Source: CBDDBK01 sp965225715 (GTDB lineage: Bacteria > Bacteroidota > Bacteroidia > Cytophagales > Flammeovirgaceae). From it: a stretch of 64,000 nt of DNA. The DNA lies in assembly GCA_965225715.1 (NCBI GenBank), contig CBDDBK010000003.1, positions 1 through 64,000 of the forward strand, in the 5' to 3' direction. Shown here in pieces: positions 36,644 through 45,875 of this stretch. Below the pieces are notes generated by a model, which ran no database searches, was not told the DNA's origin, and worked only from the letters and a program-made list of their open reading frames with translations. The position numbers and the translations under genes are program-made. Each line of letters opens with the position of its first letter. Position 1 is the first letter of the stretch.

Positions 36644-37642
36644 CTAACTGATAATAATATTGGCGATAAAACCCAAACAGATTACACCTGATGTATAAAC
36701 CAAGAAAAAATAACTCAATGCCCAAATATTGGTGTAATTTAGGCGTTCTATTTCGACTTTTAAACCAAAGAAAATCAGCCCTGTATAATAAAAAACGATT
36801 GGAATACGTTTGAAAAAATGAGACGACTTTTGACGTAAAAAATCAGGGTTTTCAACTTCTTTCGGGTGTTTTAAGCCGTACATTTTGGAAATTAAAACAG
36901 GAAAAAGAAGAAAATTGATCAAAAAGAAAATGCCGAATAAAAGCCCTGTATTTCTAAAAACCAGCTCTTTTTTATAGCTATAACCCCACCAGTTTTTCAA
37001 AAGCCAATTGAGCATAGGCTGCCCATTTTCCAAATAGCGAAATTCTTGATATTCAGCATCAAGTTTTTCAAAACTTTGGGTAAAACCATCGGCTTTTACC
37101 TTTTTAAGGAGCTGCTCATAGAGGTTACTTTTTTGGGCAAAAGTGATTTTAGAATCTGGAAACCACAGTTTAAAATTGATATAGGGCAGTTTGATTTTGC
37201 TGACATCTGTACCCATAAGATTGATAAGGCAAGGTTTATTTTCAGCTATGGCTGTGGAATCTCTTTTAGCCGAGGAAAAATCTATTTCGCCTTTTAGAGA
37301 ATCCAAATCAAGGTGGAGAAAATTAATCGTGTTGGGAAGGGTAATATTATCAAAATTAGCCCCTTCGGAAAATTTTACATACCTAAAATTAGCCTCTTTA
37401 GAAAATTTTGCGAACCTAAAATTAGCTTCTTTATAAAATTTTGTATCTTCTCGTTCATATTTTCGAACAAGACCTTTAACCTTCAAGCATAAATCTTTGG
37501 ATGTAAAATTATTAGAGGAGAATAAACGCGTAATTTTATCATGCGAAACCGCATTAGCACTCACTTTGGCAAGTCCAGTGGCCGTGGCTTGACCAAAATT
37601 AGAAATCAAATAGTCCGTATATAAATCCAATAACTTTTCCAA
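36644..37642 (-). CDS. Pentapeptide-repeat-containing membrane protein
   Basis: 332 residues. Residues ~70-110 hold pentapeptide-type repeats (FYKEANFRFAKFSKEANFRY, then VKFSEGANF), the A-(N/D)-(L/F) signature of a right-handed beta helix. A linker with an aromatic-rich helix follows, then about three C-terminal membrane segments (LLFGIFFLINFLLFPVLI and two near the end). It resembles membrane proteins of Bacteroidota with a cytosolic pentapeptide domain. Role unknown. The repeat block is short. Confidence 0.65.
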   Translation of the reverse strand: MEKLLDLYTDYLISNFGQATATGLAKVSANAVSHDKITRLFSSNNFTSKDLCLKVKGLVRKYEREDTKFYKEANFRFAKFSKEANFRYVKFSEGANFDNITLPNTINFLHLDLDSLKGEIDFSSAKRDSTAIAENKPCLINLMGTDVSKIKLPYINFKLWFPDSKITFAQKSNLYEQLLKKVKADGFTQSFEKLDAEYQEFRYLENGQPMLNWLLKNWWGYSYKKELVFRNTGLLFGIFFLINFLLFPVLISKMYGLKHPKEVENPDFLRQKSSHFFKRIPIVFYYTGLIFFGLKVEIERLNYTNIWALSYFFLVYTSGVICLGFIANIIIS

Positions 37643-37766
37643 AACAACTAAATTAAATTTAACAAAAGCGCTTTACTGAACCAAAATTAGATAATTTTGC
37701 CTTCACTTTTTACTTCTTGCGTAACATGAGTTAATAAATTTATTTCTAACTTAAAAAATAAAAATC

Positions 37767-37919
37767 ATGTATGAATTTTTAGACAGCGTTGGTTTTTTAG
37801 GTATTGTACTATTTTTCATAGTCTTGTTTATAGCCTGTATTTATATTTTTAGAAGTATTTTTAAAATGCTTTCCAAAAAGGCACTGGTTGATAAAATAAC
37901 CATAATCGGAAAGTTTTAA
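37767..37919 (+). CDS. Small membrane protein (50 residues)
   Basis: Starts MYEFLDSVGFLGIVLFFIVL and ends VDKITIIGKF. One strong membrane span (about 9-30) is followed by a short basic-amphipathic tail. The frame is clean, starts with ATG after an A-rich stretch and fills an otherwise empty interval. The family is not recognised, but the composition is more protein-like than chance. Confidence 0.45.
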   Translation: MYEFLDSVGFLGIVLFFIVLFIACIYIFRSIFKMLSKKALVDKITIIGKF

Positions 37920-38042
37920 AATTTTCCGAAAATTTCCAAATTATTGTCCTCGTTTGGCAAACCAGTAAAAATAGTTATTAACTACAATTAAAAATCAAAT
38001 ATTTAAAATATCATTATTTAATTATTCATATAAATCATTATC

Positions 38043-38726
38043 ATGAGAAGTATATTTTTCTTCTTGATTCTAACTTTTCTTTTTAGTCCTTACGTTTTTT
38101 CTCAAAAATGGCAAGCAAGCATGTACAAAAAGTACACCTATAAAACATTTCAAACATCCGACCTGGCAAGACAAAGGATTAATGCCAAACAAATTGATTA
38201 TGCGTTATTGAATGCCGCTATTTTCTATATGACTAATGTAGAGCGAGTCAAAAAAGGACTCCCTGTTTTTACACATTCTAATAGTTTAGAACAAGCAGCA
38301 CGTTCTCATTCTGCAGATATGGTAAAGTATAATTTTTTAAGCCACATCAGCAAAGTAAAAGGTAAAAAATCAGTTAAAGATCGTTTAGAGCAGGTTAATA
38401 TTACAAGGACAGCGATAGGTGAAAATATAGCTGTTCAATTTTTACTTGAACTTGAATCTAATGAACCTTTTTATTCGCCTTCTGTAAATAAAAATGGTAC
38501 TTTTAGCAAAGAATATAGAGGCAAAGCTATTCCTAACCACACTTATCTTAACTGTGCTAAGTCTTTGGTAAAACGCTGGATGAATTCTCCACCCCATAGA
38601 GCAAATATTTTGGATAGAGACTTTAATTATTTGGGTTGTGGTGCTATTTTAGAAGAACCTAAAAAACAAGATAGTATACCTTCTTTCAAGGCTACTCAAA
38701 ACTTTTGTGGGCAAACAACACATTAG
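38043..38726 (+). CDS. CAP (SCP/PR1-like) domain secreted protein
   Basis: 227 residues with a signal peptide (about 1-20, ending VFSQ). The CAP domain follows: NVERVKKGLPVFTHSNSLEQAARSHSADM (cavity His), then GENIAV and WMNSPPHRANILDRDFNYLGCG (second His). Bacterial CAP proteins are exported and of varied or unknown function. A tail with two extra Cys is present. It is a single gene upstream of the tRNA-Ala on the opposite strand. Confidence 0.88.
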   Translation: MRSIFFFLILTFLFSPYVFSQKWQASMYKKYTYKTFQTSDLARQRINAKQIDYALLNAAIFYMTNVERVKKGLPVFTHSNSLEQAARSHSADMVKYNFLSHISKVKGKKSVKDRLEQVNITRTAIGENIAVQFLLELESNEPFYSPSVNKNGTFSKEYRGKAIPNHTYLNCAKSLVKRWMNSPPHRANILDRDFNYLGCGAILEEPKKQDSIPSFKATQNFCGQTTH

Positions 38727-38768
38727 TATGAGAAAACCTTATTTATACACATCTATATTTTAGCTTTG

Positions 38769-38842
38769 TGGAGAATATCGGATTCGAACCGATGACCTCT
38801 TGACTGCCAGTCAAACGCTCTAGCCAACTGAGCTAATCCCCC
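38769..38842 (-). tRNA. tRNA-Ala (anticodon GGC)
   Basis: A complete 74-nt cloverleaf on the minus strand. The acceptor arm GGGGGAT pairs with ATTCTCC and includes the G3:U70 wobble that marks alanine tRNAs. The anticodon loop is CTGGCAG (anticodon GGC), the T-loop is TTCGAAT, and the discriminator is A. Confidence 0.95.
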
Positions 38843-38943
38843 ATAATTTTTGGCAAAGATATATTAAATATTTAAAATAAATGCTTCTTTTTTTAAACTA
38901 TTTATAACAAGGTTATATCTTCATAAAAATAGTAGTGCTATGG

Positions 38944-39924
38944 TCACTCCCCAATTTGAATAACAATTTTACCTTTGACTTTTCTATCAGCCATATCTTG
39001 AATGGCTTGGGGTACATTTTCTAACCCTTTAATAGACTGAATATGAGGGTTTATTTTTTTTTCTTCTAGTAATTTTATTAAAAGATTCATGTTTTCTAAA
39101 TATAAATCAGGTTGAGCTTTGATAAAAGCTGCCAAAAAGACTCCCACAATTTGGCAGCTTTTTAATAAGGGTAAATTTAAAGGTATTTTAGGTATTTCTC
39201 CATTAGTAAAACCAATAATGAGGTGTCGCCCATTCCAAGCCATTGTTCGTAAGGCTTGTTCAGAAAAATTTCCACCAACGGGATCAAATATAACATCAAC
39301 GCCCTTATTTTGGGTGTACTTTTTGACGGTTTCTTTTAAATTTATTTCCGTATAGTTAAGTAGCCTATCTGCTCCCTTTTCTTGACAAAGTTTTAGTTTT
39401 TTATTTGTTGAAGCAGCAGCAATAACTTTAGCACCCATCATTTTCCCAAGTTCTATTGCTGCCATTCCACAACCTCCTGAAGCACCTAAAATTAATAATG
39501 TTTCTCCTTTTTGTAGTTTTGCTCTATCTTTTAAAGCATGTAAAGCCGTCGTATAAGCTACTGTCAAAGCGGCAGTTTTTTCAAAACTTAACGATTTAGG
39601 TTTTTTGAAACATTTAGTTTCCAAAATTTTACATTCTTCTGCAAACCCACCCCAGCCTGATGCTCCAAATACTTCATCACCTATTTTAAATTTTGTTACC
39701 TCATTGCCAATGGCTTTTACTACTCCAGAAATATCACTACCCGGAGAAAAAGGCAAATTCGGTTTAAATTGATATTTACCCGCTACAAGTAAAACATCTG
39801 GAAAATTAAGAGCGCAGGCTTTTACATTGATCAAAAGTTCTTTAGAACCCAACGCAAATGATTGTATATCTTCAAGGGTCAAATCTTGAGCTGTGCCAAA
39901 TTGTTTACATAAAATAGCTTTCAT
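38944..39924 (-). CDS. NADPH:quinone oxidoreductase (zinc-free MDR family)
   Basis: 326 residues. A GroES-like N-domain (NFPDVLLVAGKYQFKP, SPGSDISGVV) and a Rossmann domain with GASGGCGMAAIELGKMMG are present. QOR-type features are DPVGGNFSEQALR and the absence of the catalytic zinc Cys/His set. It likely reduces quinones or enoyl compounds with NADPH; the substrate cannot be told. Cys-rich positions are not zinc-lobe-like. It is a single gene. Confidence 0.88.
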   Translation of the reverse strand: MKAILCKQFGTAQDLTLEDIQSFALGSKELLINVKACALNFPDVLLVAGKYQFKPNLPFSPGSDISGVVKAIGNEVTKFKIGDEVFGASGWGGFAEECKILETKCFKKPKSLSFEKTAALTVAYTTALHALKDRAKLQKGETLLILGASGGCGMAAIELGKMMGAKVIAAASTNKKLKLCQEKGADRLLNYTEINLKETVKKYTQNKGVDVIFDPVGGNFSEQALRTMAWNGRHLIIGFTNGEIPKIPLNLPLLKSCQIVGVFLAAFIKAQPDLYLENMNLLIKLLEEKKINPHIQSIKGLENVPQAIQDMADRKVKGKIVIQIGE

Positions 39925-40947
39925 AATTTTTTAAACCTAATTTTAATGGAGAGATATGATTACAATGTTAACATAGTATTAAAGGAATATCTGCAACGAT
40001 ATTGGGAAGTAGATAATTTTAAAATAAAATTTTATAAACTCAAAATAATTTTCTCAAGATTATAAATATTTGATAGGCAAATATTTTACTAAAAGTATAG
40101 AAGGCAATAATTGTTGACTGCATCATCGAATCAGCCGTTTAATTCGTCTGACCTGTTGTTTTTCTAAAAAGAAGTCTAATCATCGCAAAATCAGATGTTA
40201 GCCTTTTTTTATATTAATAATGGTTATGTCTAAAATTTGCCATCATATTTTCTACAACACCATCTTAAATTTTAAGTAAAAAAATGAAATGAATTTAATA
40301 AAAACATGTAACTTGCCATTAAACTGACACTGCAAAAATAGGAATCAGCTTCGTCTCATTATTCCAAATAATTAAAATAAAAGTTAGAATAGTATACTTT
40401 TTTTAATTAAAAACATAGGTATATTTTTAAATATTTAGTTTTGAATAATTTAATTATATAAACTAAATTTGTGTCAATAAGTGGGTTCACTCATGATCAA
40501 GTAAAAAAGGTTTTCAGACAAATTAGTCGCCATTCTTTTCTCAAAAAATAAATAATAAAAAGGTTGAATACTAAACTTAATCTTTACAAAATCTTCTATT
40601 ATATCAATTATAAATTGAAAATGGCTTGTTGATGGCGCCTATTTAATTGAAAATAAAATAATAACTTTGAAACAAGTTAGAATGCCTTTTTTGAAAAAAT
40701 ACGGTATTTGGGTAAAAAAAGAGAAAGAAATAGAACCAATTTTAAAAAGATTTCTGAAGAAATTTATCTAATTTAAATATAGTCATTTAACCCAAAAGGA
40801 TATTTTCTTTAGATAGATATTTATTAATTTATTTTAAGAAATAGAACCAATTAGCTTGGTATTTATAATGTCCACTGCTTTTGTAAATTTGAACTTATAA
40901 ACAAATTTTAATAATAATTATAAAATATATTTTTACTTTTAAATTTA
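39925..40947. other. Long gene-free interval
   Basis: About 1 kb with no supported gene. A 34-codon TTG frame from about 40668 has no family match. A TAAATTTG promoter-like box lies near 40465. The short stretch ATCATATTTTCTACA at about 40245 also occurs near 18385 beside transposase debris, so part of this region may be old IS sequence. Confidence 0.4.
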
Positions 40948-41640
40948 ATGATAAATATGAAAAATACAACTGCTATCATCGTTATTATAACTATACTATT
41001 TTTAAGTTTTTTAGCAATACCAAATGCTCAAGGACAAAACCGCAAAAAATTGAAGGCTGCAATAGAAAAATTGAAAAGCGAAAAAGCACTCCTAACTAAA
41101 CAGATGTTAGATGAACAACAACAGAATAAATCTTTAAACAATGAAATTCAGAATCTAGAACAAAAAATTTTGAATTTAGAACAAGATTTAAATGGTGCTA
41201 AAATTGATTATAAAACTTTAAATGAGGAATTTAATGAATATAAACTAGCAGAAGAAAAACGCAAAGCGGCTGTTTTAGAAACCAAAGAAAATCAAAAAAA
41301 AGCCCAATCCTATTTAAAAGATTGCTCTTTAAATAATCTTAATTTACAAGCAAATAATAGTTATACATTAAAATTCAATAAAATAAATGTTCATGGATGG
41401 GGTTTACAAGTTTATTCTTTTAATAGCCTTTGTTTAGCTAAAGAACGGGCTGATAAATTTTCAAAACAATATAGATTATATAAAACTTATATTCGAGTTA
41501 AAGAAATCAATGGACAAAAAGTATATGCTGTCCTTTATGGGTCTTTAAAATACAAGGAGCAAGCTGAAGTTTATTGTAAAAATTTTAGAAATGTCGCCCG
41601 AGATAAAGGTGGACAAAATGCTTTTTTAGTTCAACATTAG
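40948..41640 (+). CDS. Exported coiled-coil protein with C-terminal SPOR-like domain
   Basis: 230 residues. A signal peptide (about 1-29, ending AQGQ) is followed by a long coiled coil to about 115 and a C-terminal domain beginning GWGLQVYSFNSLCLAKERAD and ending in VYAVLYGSLKYKEQAEVYCK, the beta-alpha-beta repeat of SPOR domains that bind denuded glycan at septa. Such proteins act in the periplasm. It may start at the second Met (40957). The next gene lies 63 nt on. Confidence 0.65.
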   Translation: MINMKNTTAIIVIITILFLSFLAIPNAQGQNRKKLKAAIEKLKSEKALLTKQMLDEQQQNKSLNNEIQNLEQKILNLEQDLNGAKIDYKTLNEEFNEYKLAEEKRKAAVLETKENQKKAQSYLKDCSLNNLNLQANNSYTLKFNKINVHGWGLQVYSFNSLCLAKERADKFSKQYRLYKTYIRVKEINGQKVYAVLYGSLKYKEQAEVYCKNFRNVARDKGGQNAFLVQH

Positions 41641-41703
41641 ATTTATAAAAATATTTCTTTTAATCATATTCTTAAAATAACTATTATATTTAATACTTAG
41701 TCC

Positions 41704-42621
41704 ATGTTATTAGATAAAAAAATTCCACTTAGTTATCTTACAAAGAAAGTAAAAAGAGAACTTATATTTTCTAGTTTAGCTATTTTAATCATAGTCTTAT
41801 CAAAAACCTTTTTAAACTATAATTTAAAAATACCCGTAGCAATACCAGCATTTTTAGGCACTTCTATTTCATTGTTATTATCATTTAAATTGGCTCAATC
41901 TTATGATCGTTGGTGGGAGGCACGAAAAGTTTGGGGTGCTATTGTAAATGACAGTAGATTTTTAGCTGTACAGGTTCGAAATTTTGCTAATACTAATAAT
42001 ATGAAACTAAGTATTACGAATATAAATGACATCATTAAAAATATCTGCTTTAGACAAATTGCCTGGTGCTATTCGTTGAGTTATTCATTAAAAAAAATCG
42101 ACCCTTGCCAAAAGTTAACTGAATTTTTAACAGATGAAGAAATTAAAGCTATAAAACATCATAAAAATATTCCTCTCAAATTAATGGATATAAATAGTAG
42201 GGATATAAATACCCTATTTACACAAGGTATTTTTAATGAATATCAACAAATCCAAATAGATACAACATTAACTAAATTGTGTGATTCAATGGGAAAGTCT
42301 GAAAGAATAAAAAATACAGTTTTCCCAAAAACATATAGAATTTTTCTTCGCCTATTTATTTATATTTTTATTGCTGTCCTTACCTTTTCGCTTTATGATA
42401 TGAGTTGGTGGAGTGAAATAATGCTTCTCTTGATTATTTCTACACCTTTTTTTTTATTAAAAAAAACTGCTCATTATATGCAAGATCCTTTTGATAATAA
42501 ACCAACAGATATACCTACTTATACGGTTTCCCAAACTATAGAAATTAATATTAAACAATTGCTGAATGAGAAAAACCTACCTAAATTAGAAAATACAGAT
42601 AATGTTTTTTACGTTATGTAG
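41704..42621 (+). CDS. Bestrophin family ion channel (UPF0187)
   Basis: 305 residues. The family signature region SYDRWWEARKVWGAIVNDSR follows FLGTSISLLLSFKLAQ. Four membrane segments lie in two pairs, and the C-terminal region has DPFDNKPTDIPTYTVSQTIE (family D-P-F-x2-x2-x-D-I-P). Bacterial bestrophins form pentameric channels in the inner membrane. Length is normal. Confidence 0.93.
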   Translation: MLLDKKIPLSYLTKKVKRELIFSSLAILIIVLSKTFLNYNLKIPVAIPAFLGTSISLLLSFKLAQSYDRWWEARKVWGAIVNDSRFLAVQVRNFANTNNMKLSITNINDIIKNICFRQIAWCYSLSYSLKKIDPCQKLTEFLTDEEIKAIKHHKNIPLKLMDINSRDINTLFTQGIFNEYQQIQIDTTLTKLCDSMGKSERIKNTVFPKTYRIFLRLFIYIFIAVLTFSLYDMSWWSEIMLLLIISTPFFLLKKTAHYMQDPFDNKPTDIPTYTVSQTIEINIKQLLNEKNLPKLENTDNVFYVM

Positions 42622-42738
42622 CTATTCATAAAGATAAAATATTTTAATAAAACATTTATAGTATAGAATTTTATAAAAGGTTCGGTTTAAAAACTAAAAA
42701 GAGACTTTATAACCATTTTTTAAGTTTATTAAAATAAG

Positions 42739-43041
42739 ATGAAAACAGATTTATTGGAATTACTTGCTGTTGTCATTTTTTTTGGAATTGTAGATTTAAT
42801 TACCGACTATCAGCCTATTTTAGCTGCTCTGATGAGTGTAGGTGGTATTATTTTTTTTGCTGTTCGAATTTTTAAATTTTTTAAAAATTTTAAAGCAGAA
42901 AGACAAAAGTTGAAACAAGAAAACCAAAAGCTAGCAAAAGAAAATAGGAAACTAGAAAAAGAAAACCAGAAAATAGATAAAGAAAATGAACTGCTTGATA
43001 TTCAAATAAAAAAAGAAAGGAAAAATCTATTAGATGAGTAG
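42739..43041 (+). CDS. Tandem heptad-repeat small membrane protein, copy 1 (4 heptads)
   Basis: 100 residues: MKTDLLELLAVVIFFGIVDL, then two hydrophobic segments (the second around GGIIFFAVRIFKFF), a basic linker FKAERQ and a coiled coil of seven-residue units (KLKQENQ, KLAKENR, KLEKENQ, KIDKENE) before the constant end LLDIQIKKERKNLLD. It is followed by a 14-bp palindrome (43042-43055). First of four copies that differ mainly by whole heptads. Function unknown. Confidence 0.75.
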   Translation: MKTDLLELLAVVIFFGIVDLITDYQPILAALMSVGGIIFFAVRIFKFFKNFKAERQKLKQENQKLAKENRKLEKENQKIDKENELLDIQIKKERKNLLDE

Positions 43042-43096
43042 ATAGATCGATCTATTATACATAAAAAGTTTACTTTATGAACTAAATTAGAATAAA

Positions 43097-43357
43097 ATGA
43101 AGACAGATTTATTGGAATTACTTGCAGTTGTCATTTTTTTTGGAATTGTAGATTTAATTACCGACTATCAGCCTATTTTGGCTGCTCTGATGAGTGTAGG
43201 TGGTATTATTTTTTTTGCCGTTCGAATTTTTAATTTTTTTAAAAATTTTAAAGCAGAAAGACAAAAGTTGAAACAAGAAAACCAAAAGCTAGAAAAAGAA
43301 AATGAATTACTTGATATTCAAATAAAAAAAGAAAGGAAAAATCTATTAGATGAGTAG
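43097..43357 (+). CDS. Tandem heptad-repeat small membrane protein, copy 2 (2 heptads)
   Basis: 86 residues, shortest of the four: only KLKQENQ and KLEKENE lie between the basic linker and the constant C-terminus. One linker residue differs (FNFFKN for FKFFKN). The spacing from copy 1 is 55 nt, and the same ATAGATCGATCTAT palindrome follows (43358-43371). Confidence 0.75.
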   Translation: MKTDLLELLAVVIFFGIVDLITDYQPILAALMSVGGIIFFAVRIFNFFKNFKAERQKLKQENQKLEKENELLDIQIKKERKNLLDE

Positions 43358-43412
43358 ATAGATCGATCTATTATACATAAAAAGTTTATTGTATGAACTA
43401 AATTAGAATAAA

Positions 43413-43736
43413 ATGAAGACAGATTTATTGGAATTACTTGCAGTTGTCATTTTTTTTGGAATTGTAGATTTAATTACCGACTATCAGCCTATTTTAGCTG
43501 CTCTGATGAGTGTAGGTGGTATTATTTTTTTTGCCGTTCGAATTTTTAAATTTTTTAAAAATTTTAAAGCAGAAAGACAAAAGTTGAAACAAGAAAACCA
43601 AAAGCTAGAAAAAGAAAATCAGAAACTAGAAAAAGAAAATCAGAAAATAGATAAAGAAAACCAGAAAATAGATAAAGAAAATGAACTGCTTGATATTCAA
43701 ATAAAAAAAGAAAGGAAAAATCTATTAGATGAGTAG
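43413..43736 (+). CDS. Tandem heptad-repeat small membrane protein, copy 3 (5 heptads)
   Basis: 107 residues, longest of the four: KLKQENQ, KLEKENQ twice, KIDKENQ, KIDKENE. Membrane part and C-terminus are identical to the others. Palindrome at 43737-43750. Its length differs from copies 1, 2 and 4 by 21, 63 and 42 bp, all multiples of one heptad codon unit. Confidence 0.75.
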   Translation: MKTDLLELLAVVIFFGIVDLITDYQPILAALMSVGGIIFFAVRIFKFFKNFKAERQKLKQENQKLEKENQKLEKENQKIDKENQKIDKENELLDIQIKKERKNLLDE

Positions 43737-43791
43737 ATAGATCGATCTATTATACATAAAAAGTTTACTTTATGAACTAAATTAGAATAAA

Positions 43792-44073
43792 ATGAAGACA
43801 GATTTATTGGAATTACTTGCTGTTGTCATTTTTTTTGGAATTGTAGATTTAATTACCGACTATCAGCCTATTTTAGCTGCTCTGATGAGTGTAGGTGGTA
43901 TTATTTTTTTTGCCGTTCGAATTTTTAAATTTTTTAAAAATTTTAAAGCAGAAAGACAAAAGTTGAAACAAGAAAACCAAAAGCTAGCAAAAGAAAATAG
44001 GAAACTAGAAAAAGAAAATGAACTGCTTGATATTCAAATAAAAAAAGAAAGGAAAAATCTATTAGATAATTAA
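43792..44073 (+). CDS. Tandem heptad-repeat small membrane protein, copy 4 (3 heptads)
   Basis: 93 residues: KLKQENQ, KLAKENR, KLEKENE. It ends NLLDN instead of NLLDE, and the downstream palindrome is missing, so it is the array's right edge. tatC begins 36 nt on. The KLAKENR unit is shared only with copy 1. Confidence 0.75.
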   Translation: MKTDLLELLAVVIFFGIVDLITDYQPILAALMSVGGIIFFAVRIFKFFKNFKAERQKLKQENQKLAKENRKLEKENELLDIQIKKERKNLLDN

Positions 44074-44109
44074 ATTTTAACTGTTTAGCCCATACTCTAC
44101 AATACCATT

Positions 44110-44901
44110 ATGAATACAGAGATGTCTTTTTTAGACCATTTGGAAGAGTTAAGATGGCATTTGATCAGAGGTTTAGCAGTTGTTTTTATTTTCACTATTA
44201 TTGCTTTTTTAAGTAAAAATATTTTATTTAATCATATTCTTTTAGCACCTTCTAGAACAGATTTTTTTACCTATGAACTATTTTGTAAACTTGGCCAATG
44301 GCTTAACTCCGATGTAGTTTGCATTAAAAAACTACCTTTTATCATTCAAAGTCGTAAGCTTACAGGCCAATTTGCCATGCATATCTCTGCTTCTATTGTT
44401 GCTGGGTTGATTTGTGGTTTTCCTTATCTATTTTGGGAAATTTGGCGTTTTGTCAGTCCTGCTTTATACAAAACTGAACAAGAAATTACCAGAGGGGTTA
44501 CTTTTTTTGTTTCTATCCTTTTTTCTATTGGTATTGCCTTTGGATACTTTATGGTAACGCCTGTATCCATTAACTTCTTATCAAACTATCAAATAGACCC
44601 AAGTATTGTCAATGAATTTGATATTGTTTCATATATTTCTACTGTCTGCATGCTTACTTTATCCTGTGGAATTATGTTTCAATTACCTATGGTCGTTTAT
44701 TTTTTGGCTAAAGCCGACCTAATCACACCGGACATCATGAAAAAATACAATAAACATGCTTTTGTCGTTATACTTTTCATCAGTGCTATCATTACTCCTC
44801 CAGATGTGTTTAGTCAAATTTTAATCGGTATTCCTATCTACTTTTTATATTTAGGAAGTATTTTTATTGTTACTAAAATTCAAAAAGAGAACGCTTTATA
44901 A
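44110..44901 (+). CDS. tatC: Sec-independent protein translocase TatC
   Basis: 263 residues with six membrane segments. FLDHLEELRWHLIRG at the N-terminus is the TatA/signal-peptide binding motif (HLEELR), followed by the Bacteroidota extracytoplasmic loop and GFPYLFWEIWRFVSPALYKTE. FGYFMVTPVSINFL and ITPPDVFSQILIGIPIYFLY are conserved. It recognises twin-arginine signal peptides. tatA/B is not nearby. Confidence 0.95.
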   Translation: MNTEMSFLDHLEELRWHLIRGLAVVFIFTIIAFLSKNILFNHILLAPSRTDFFTYELFCKLGQWLNSDVVCIKKLPFIIQSRKLTGQFAMHISASIVAGLICGFPYLFWEIWRFVSPALYKTEQEITRGVTFFVSILFSIGIAFGYFMVTPVSINFLSNYQIDPSIVNEFDIVSYISTVCMLTLSCGIMFQLPMVVYFLAKADLITPDIMKKYNKHAFVVILFISAIITPPDVFSQILIGIPIYFLYLGSIFIVTKIQKENAL

Positions 44902-44997
44902 AAGAAATAGAAAGTTATCAAAAATAAATAGACAGAAATAATTTTTATATCAATACTCATTTACATTACACTAATTATTTTATAGTAACTAATAACT

Positions 44998-45579
44998 ATG
45001 GATTCTATTCTTAATATTATTCTTTTTGGGCCTCCCGGTTCAGGTAAAGGTACTCAAAGTCATAAACTTAAAGAAAAGTTTAACCTTACTCATCTTTCTA
45101 CAGGAGATTTGCTCCGTTCTGAAATCAAACAACAAACGCATTTAGGTTTAGAAGCTAAAAAACTAATGGATAAAGGGTTATTAGTTTCTAACGAAGTTGT
45201 TATTAATATGATTCAACACAAAATTCGAGACTGTAAAGGTGCTGGTTTTATTTTTGATGGTTTCCCGCGTACTATTCCTCAAGCCATTGCTCTTGATACA
45301 CTTTTAAAAAAAAATGATATGAGTATTACAGCAATGTTGGCTTTGAAAGTTTCTGAAAAAGAATTAATTAATAGAATTTTGGAAAGAGGAAAACTATCAG
45401 GTCGATTAGATGATCAAAACCAAGATTTAATCCATCAACGTATATATGAATACCAAAGAAAGACTTTACCTGTTACAGAGTATTATCAAAAATGTAATAA
45501 GTATAAACCTGTTAGTGGAACTGGTGAAATAGAAGATATTTTTACTAATTTAGTAAAGGCATTAGACATGATGTTGTAA
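44998..45579 (+). CDS. adk: Adenylate kinase
   Basis: 193 residues. P-loop GPPGSGKGTQS, AMP-site STGDLLRSEI and FDGFPRTIPQA, and a short LID (SGRLDDQNQ), which puts it in the short-form group without a zinc domain, as is normal in many Bacteroidota. It interconverts ATP, AMP and 2 ADP. The following 296 bp shows no gene, though an AAATATTTGGTTTTCAAA motif (about 45701) matches the inverted repeat near 7142. Confidence 0.96.
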   Translation: MDSILNIILFGPPGSGKGTQSHKLKEKFNLTHLSTGDLLRSEIKQQTHLGLEAKKLMDKGLLVSNEVVINMIQHKIRDCKGAGFIFDGFPRTIPQAIALDTLLKKNDMSITAMLALKVSEKELINRILERGKLSGRLDDQNQDLIHQRIYEYQRKTLPVTEYYQKCNKYKPVSGTGEIEDIFTNLVKALDMML

Positions 45580-45875
45580 AATTTTTTAGAGATTTTAGAG
45601 ATTTTTAAGTGTTTGATTTTCAATATACTACATAATTTTATTCTTTCAGATTTACTAGTTTATACAAAAAATGATAACGAATAACGAATAAACATCGTAT
45701 AAATATTTGGTTTTCAAATTAATGAAGAGAAATTAAACCTTTTAAAAACGAGATAAAAAAATAGTTTATTTAATATTTTATATCTTCATATTCTTAGTTA
45801 AGCAAAAAATTTAGTACTCTTTTTATTCTTTATAGGTTTTAGCTGCCATTTTTTAAATTTTAAACTTTATTTATC

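Noticed and set aside
40668..40772. 34-codon ORF (KQVRMPFLKKYGIWVKK...) in the 1-kb empty region
   Set aside because: TTG start, no family match, and lysine-rich as expected from AT-rich noncoding DNA.
42739..44073. Tandem small genes as a CRISPR or toxin array
   Set aside because: The repeats are protein-coding with whole-heptad length differences; there are no spacers and no toxin family features.
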